Of a stretch of 64,000 nucleotides of DNA, positions 60,556-64,000 are shown piece after piece. The stretch's first letter is position 1; every line of letters begins with the position of its first letter. The position numbers and the translations under genes were made by a program. This stretch comes from Mucilaginibacter pineti (GTDB lineage: Bacteria > Bacteroidota > Bacteroidia > Sphingobacteriales > Sphingobacteriaceae): assembly GCF_900101875.1 (NCBI RefSeq), contig NZ_FNAI01000009.1, positions 1 to 64,000 on the forward strand, given 5' to 3'. A model generated the notes under the pieces. That model was not told where the DNA came from. It did not search any database and saw only the letters and a program-made list of their open reading frames with translations.

Positions 60556-62076
60556 ATGACCGATAAAAAAGTAAGAGTCCGTTTTGCGCCGAGCCCCACC
60601 GGTGGTTTACACCTGGGTGGCGTACGTACCGTATTGTTCAACTATTTGTTCGCCAAAAAACACAATGGCGATTTTATTTTAAGAATTGAAGACACCGACC
60701 AAACACGTTACGTTGCCGGTGCCGAAGAATATATTTTAGACTGCCTTAAATGGTGCGGCCTGCACCCGGATGAAAGCCCGGTGGCCGGCGGCCTGTATGC
60801 ACCTTATCGCCAAAGCGAGCGCAAGGCTGCTTACCGTGAATACGCCGAGCGCCTGGTGATGCAGGGCCATGCTTATTACGCGTTTGATACCGCCGAAGAG
60901 CTGGACAAAAACCGTAAAGAGAGCCCTAATTTTCAATACGGACAGGTTTATCGCCAAAGCCTGCGCAATTCCATCGCTTTGCCGCAACATGAAGTTGATG
61001 CCCTGCTTGATGCCGGTACGCCGCATGTGATCCGCATAAAAATGCCTGCCGATGAAACTATCAGCTTTAATGATATGATTCGCGGGTATGTGAGTTTTGA
61101 AACTAACCAGGTTGATGACAAAGTGCTGTTGAAAGCCGACGGAATGCCGACTTACCATTTGGCGGTTGTGGTTGATGATTACCTGATGAAAATTTCACAT
61201 GCTTTCCGTGGCGAAGAGTGGCTGCCATCGGCACCGGTGCATTTGCTGCTTTGGGAGTATTTGGGTTGGAAAGCAGAGATGCCGCAATGGGCGCATTTAC
61301 CGCTGATATTAAAACCGGATGGACACGGCAAGCTGAGCAAGCGCGATGGCGCACGCTTGGGCTTCCCCGTTTATGCCATGACCTGGTTTGATGCTAAAAC
61401 AGATGAAACCACCCCCGGTTTCCGCGAATTGGGTTTTTTGCCCGAAGCATTTCTGAACCTGCTGGCTACCCTCGGCTGGAACGACGGTACCGACCAGGAG
61501 ATTTTTACGCTGGATGAACTGATAGAAAAGTTCTCTATTGACCGCGTAAGCAAGGCCGGTGCTAAGTTCGATTTTGAAAAAGCCAAGTGGTTTAATGCCG
61601 AGTGGATCAAGAGATCAACAGTTGGCAGCTTGCTGCCTGCCGTTAGCAGTATTTTAGCGGATAAAGGAATTGTTATTACCGATGATGCAAAACTGGAAAC
61701 AGTTATAAACCTCATTAAGGACCGCTGCGTTTTGCTGCCCGATTTTTACCAGCAGGCAGGTTACTTTTTTGAGCAACCTAAAGAGTACGATCTTAATGCC
61801 GTAAAACCCAAATGGACGGACGCCAAGACCGATTTCTTTAACGCTTTAACCAACTTATTAAACGAAAATACAGGCATTGGGGCTCATGATCTGGAAACTA
61901 AATTTAAAGCCCTGGCCGAAGAAAAAGCATTAAAGGTTGGCGATGTAATGCTGCCGTTCCGTATTATGCTGGTTGGCGGCAAATTTGGTCCGCATGTTTT
62001 TGATATTGCGGCTTTATTGGGTACAGATGAAACCGTTAGCCGGATAGCTAAAGCTTTAGGGGCTTTTGCAGCATAA
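60556..62076 (+). CDS. gltX: Glutamyl-tRNA synthetase
   Basis: 506 residues. Class I synthetase: HIGH region RFAPSPTGGLHLGGVRTVLF, the VRIEDTDQTR-type LRIEDTDQTRYV, and KMSKS region GKLSKRDGARLGFPVYAM. The anticodon-binding helical domain follows to the end. The AFRGEEWLPSAPVHLLLWEYLG segment is typical. It charges tRNA-Glu in translation. Its leader appears extremely short. Confidence 0.97.
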   Translation: MTDKKVRVRFAPSPTGGLHLGGVRTVLFNYLFAKKHNGDFILRIEDTDQTRYVAGAEEYILDCLKWCGLHPDESPVAGGLYAPYRQSERKAAYREYAERLVMQGHAYYAFDTAEELDKNRKESPNFQYGQVYRQSLRNSIALPQHEVDALLDAGTPHVIRIKMPADETISFNDMIRGYVSFETNQVDDKVLLKADGMPTYHLAVVVDDYLMKISHAFRGEEWLPSAPVHLLLWEYLGWKAEMPQWAHLPLILKPDGHGKLSKRDGARLGFPVYAMTWFDAKTDETTPGFRELGFLPEAFLNLLATLGWNDGTDQEIFTLDELIEKFSIDRVSKAGAKFDFEKAKWFNAEWIKRSTVGSLLPAVSSILADKGIVITDDAKLETVINLIKDRCVLLPDFYQQAGYFFEQPKEYDLNAVKPKWTDAKTDFFNALTNLLNENTGIGAHDLETKFKALAEEKALKVGDVMLPFRIMLVGGKFGPHVFDIAALLGTDETVSRIAKALGAFAA

Positions 62077-62461
62077 ATCAATCTTCTGTCCCCGTTGTCT
62101 GAGTTTTAAAATCCGGGAATCTAAAGGGGAGAATGAGAAAGAGGCGAAAGACATACGAAGTTTTTAAAACTTCGTATGTCTGCGATCTACAACTTGTCTT
62201 GGGTAGCGAAGAATCCAATCGCCGGCATGTAAGTCGCGTATTGATTCTTCGCCCTGCTCACAATGTTAATAACTATTGATCCTTTCGGGCAATAAAAGTT
62301 CACTTTTAATTAATTATTTCTTAAAAATGGATAATTAACTTCCGTAATTAAACAAGTAATTGAATTAACAGTGGCTTTTAGTATCATTATTGTTACTTTA
62401 ATTAATAAACTGTTGATAAAGTGGAGTTTATCCAGTACTTTTAAGTCCCCTTAATTAAATA
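62077..62461. repeat. 385-bp spacer with two dispersed palindromes
   Basis: No gene. AGACATACGAAGTTTTTAAA and complement fill 62149-62181 (the second copy of the 27867 repeat). Then GCGAAGAATCCAATCG (about 62206) and TTGATTCTTCGCCCTGCTCA (62241 onward) form a worn inverted pair of the GAAGAATC family. The last 180 bases are A/T-rich and presumably hold the next promoter. Confidence 0.7.
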
Positions 62462-62872
62462 ATGATGATCCGCGTACGATCTAAAAATGTACTATTGGTT
62501 GCTCCCGATACTTTTTCGGTGGAGTTGTTGCCTAACAATAAAATGTTCAGGCATATTTCTTCTACAGGAAATATCTTTCCCTCCATTCATGAGCTTAAAC
62601 CAAATGTTGTAATTTTCGACTACGATTATCTTACTGCGGATATTGAAAAAATCCTGCGCCGCATAAGCAGCAACCCTGCCTACAGTAAAATCAAGATCTG
62701 CTGCTACAAAACCAAAGAACATACTAAAGAAGATGCTTTGCTAAAAGCCCTGGGTGCCGATCATGTTTTTTATCCCGAAGATTTTAAGAAACCCGAAAAA
62801 GGCAACGGAATTGTGAATGCGATATCCGGTGTTTTTGATGTTACATTTATGGCTTTACTGGCAAAAACGTAG
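62462..62872 (+). CDS. Pseudo-receiver protein
   Basis: 136 residues. The alternating strands and helices (NVLLVAPDTFSVELL, KPNVVIFDYDYLTADIEKIL, YSKIKICCYKTKE, ALLKALGADHVFYPEDFKKP) follow the response-regulator receiver fold. An Asp is present where phosphorylation would occur (FDYD), but the N-terminal acidic pair is reduced to one Asp and the conserved C-terminal Lys motif is shifted. Probably a non-phosphorylated receiver-like protein. Partners unknown. Confidence 0.65.
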   Translation: MMIRVRSKNVLLVAPDTFSVELLPNNKMFRHISSTGNIFPSIHELKPNVVIFDYDYLTADIEKILRRISSNPAYSKIKICCYKTKEHTKEDALLKALGADHVFYPEDFKKPEKGNGIVNAISGVFDVTFMALLAKT

Positions 62873-62884
62873 GATTACTCTTTG

Positions 62885-63304
62885 TTAAGGATGTACTTGC
62901 GGTACACGTTTGATTTTAGATACCATTCTTAAACCCCTGCAACTTTGCGTTAGGAAAATGATTGGGTATATAGCAATTAAAAATAAACTACTTGGATTAC
63001 TAACAAAGGCCGCCAGGTACGCTGCAACGCATAATCCATTTATAACTATTGAATATATCCAGCCAATTTTTTTTGGAGTGTAATCAGCATCAGTAAATTG
63101 GCGATAGTAGGTAAATTCGGCAGCTATTCCGATAATAAGCAAAATCAAGAAACCAGTAGTTTCATAATCAGCATTTAATAACATATCAAAAAATAAATAT
63201 ACAAATGTGGCGCCAGCAACAACAGCAGGCGCCAGGTTTATCCAAAATAATGTTTTTGCTATTTGGGCGGCTTTATATATCGTAAATTCACGCGAGTTAT
63301 CCAT
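62885..63304 (-). CDS. Four-helix membrane protein, unknown
   Basis: 139 residues with four predicted membrane helices (TLFWINLAPAVVAGATFVYL, TTGFLILLIIGIAAEFTYY, IYSIVINGLCVAAYLAAFV, FLIAIYPIIFLTQSCRGL) and a basic tail. Family not recognised. Located 39 bases downstream of serS on the same strand, so possibly co-transcribed with it. Confidence 0.65.
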   Translation of the reverse strand: MDNSREFTIYKAAQIAKTLFWINLAPAVVAGATFVYLFFDMLLNADYETTGFLILLIIGIAAEFTYYRQFTDADYTPKKIGWIYSIVINGLCVAAYLAAFVSNPSSLFLIAIYPIIFLTQSCRGLRMVSKIKRVPQVHP

Positions 63305-63343
63305 GCTAACAAATTACATGTATTTAAATCGATTATTCAAAGC

Positions 63344-64000
63344 TTAATCAATCCACTCAAACTTAGTATAAGGTACCAATACCTCAGGTATTTTAATTCC
63401 CCTATCAGTTTGGTTATTTTCCAATAGCGTAGCTACAATACGAGGTAAGGCCAAAGCGCTGCCGTTAAGGGTGTGTGCCAATTGTGTTTTGCCCTCGGCA
63501 TTGCGGAAGCGGAGTTTTAGCCTATTGCTTTGGAAGGTTTCAAAGTTTGATACGGACGATACTTCCAGCCAGCGTTGTTGTGCTGCGCTCCAGGTTTCCA
63601 TATCGTAAGTTAAGGCGCTTCCAAAACCCATATCGCCGCCGCAAAGGCGCAGTACGCGGTATGGTAAACCTAAGCTTTGCAGTAAACCCTGTACATGGGC
63701 GCTCATCTGCTCCAATGTTTCGTATGATTTATCGGGATGTACCACTTGTACAATTTCAACCTTATCAAACTGGTGCAAACGGTTCAGACCGCGTACGTGC
63801 GCACCATAAGAGCCGGCCTCACGGCGAAAGCATGGTGTGTGGCCACAATGTTTTGCAGGTAATTCGTCGGCCTTTAATATCACATCTCTGAACATATTGG
63901 TAATAGGCACCTCGGCAGTTGGAATGAGGTATAAATTATCTATACCTACAAAATACATTTGCCCCTCTTTATCCGGTAATTGAGATGTACCAAAGCCCGA
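63344..64000 (-). CDS. serS: Serine-tRNA ligase, 3' part
   Basis: The frame is open to the window edge; 218 residues of about 425 are visible. Class II synthetase motifs: LYLIPTAEVPITNMFRD, FRREAGSYGAHVRGLNRLHQ (motif 2) and NGSALALPRIVATLLENNQ (motif 3). FGTSQLPDKEGQMYFVG reads through the edge. The N-terminal coiled-coil arm lies outside the window. Confidence 0.96.
   Translation of the reverse strand, partial: SGFGTSQLPDKEGQMYFVGIDNLYLIPTAEVPITNMFRDVILKADELPAKHCGHTPCFRREAGSYGAHVRGLNRLHQFDKVEIVQVVHPDKSYETLEQMSAHVQGLLQSLGLPYRVLRLCGGDMGFGSALTYDMETWSAAQQRWLEVSSVSNFETFQSNRLKLRFRNAEGKTQLAHTLNGSALALPRIVATLLENNQTDRGIKIPEVLVPYTKFEWID

Overview
The window comes from a Bacteroidetes chromosome, most likely a member of the Sphingobacteriaceae such as Mucilaginibacter or Pedobacter. 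The evidence is promoters of the TAnnTTTG type, a large TonB-receptor-like barrel with a CarboxypepD_reg plug, SpII lipoproteins ending in C-K-K-D, a DUF5117-type metalloprotease, and the gene forms of MurQ, Der, Era, MnmG, NadA/NadB, GltX and SerS. There are no rRNA genes and no CRISPR array. Two tRNAs are present: initiator tRNA-Met(CAT) and tRNA-Gly(CCC).

Region 1 (1 to about 14,670) is a genomic island whose left end lies outside the window. Its right end sits inside a comM/yifB (Mg-chelatase-like) gene; only the last third of that gene remains, at 14,674-15,159. The island is a compositional mosaic. GC-rich backbone genes (a VirD4/TraG-like ATPase with a nuclease-like tail, an XRE repressor with a double operator, a lipoprotein, a HTH protein) alternate with AT-rich cargo. 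The cargo is the most notable content: three tiny double-glycine-leader peptides (9,690-10,548) with an identical cysteine framework C-x6-C-x5-CC-x3-C-x9/11-C, the inhibitor-cystine-knot (knottin) pattern. They are encoded with a three-part oxidase (pseudo-C39 + VKOR + thioredoxin, 8,028-9,614), a C39-peptidase ABC exporter (10,636-12,813) and a HlyD-type adaptor (12,816-14,099). Together these genes look like a complete route for making, oxidising, trimming and exporting disulfide-rich mini-proteins. Strong hairpin terminators after peptides 2 and 3 would make peptide transcripts far more abundant than exporter transcripts.

Region 2 (about 14,670-33,580) is ordinary chromosome: a MafI-like immunity gene, a GH5 glycosidase, a single-domain response regulator, an outer-membrane barrel with Gly-rich ends, a collagen-like lipoprotein, two proteases, a DacB/PBP4 carboxypeptidase, murQ, a frameshifted S41 (ctp) protease, der and era.

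Region 3 (33,580-45,640) holds initiator tRNA-Met, a membrane-anchored hydrolase between imperfect copies of the tRNA 3' flank, a remnant of an ABC permease gene, an acyltransferase, an M1 aminopeptidase, the mlaE-mlaF-mlaD lipid transport operon, a pirin, an oxidoreductase and an ABC-F ATPase. Three parS-like palindromes lie just before mnmG and suggest proximity to the replication origin.

Region 4 (45,640-64,000) holds mnmG, an Ig-like lipoprotein, a gamma-carbonic anhydrase, tRNA-Gly, divergent nadB/nadA, a secreted nuclease, thiL, rmuC, a histidine kinase with dinB, gltX and the 3' part of serS. Intergenic spaces here are full of palindromic dispersed repeats. One pair of perfect 25-bp inverted repeats brackets a decayed GIY-YIG nuclease gene and looks like a small mobile unit.
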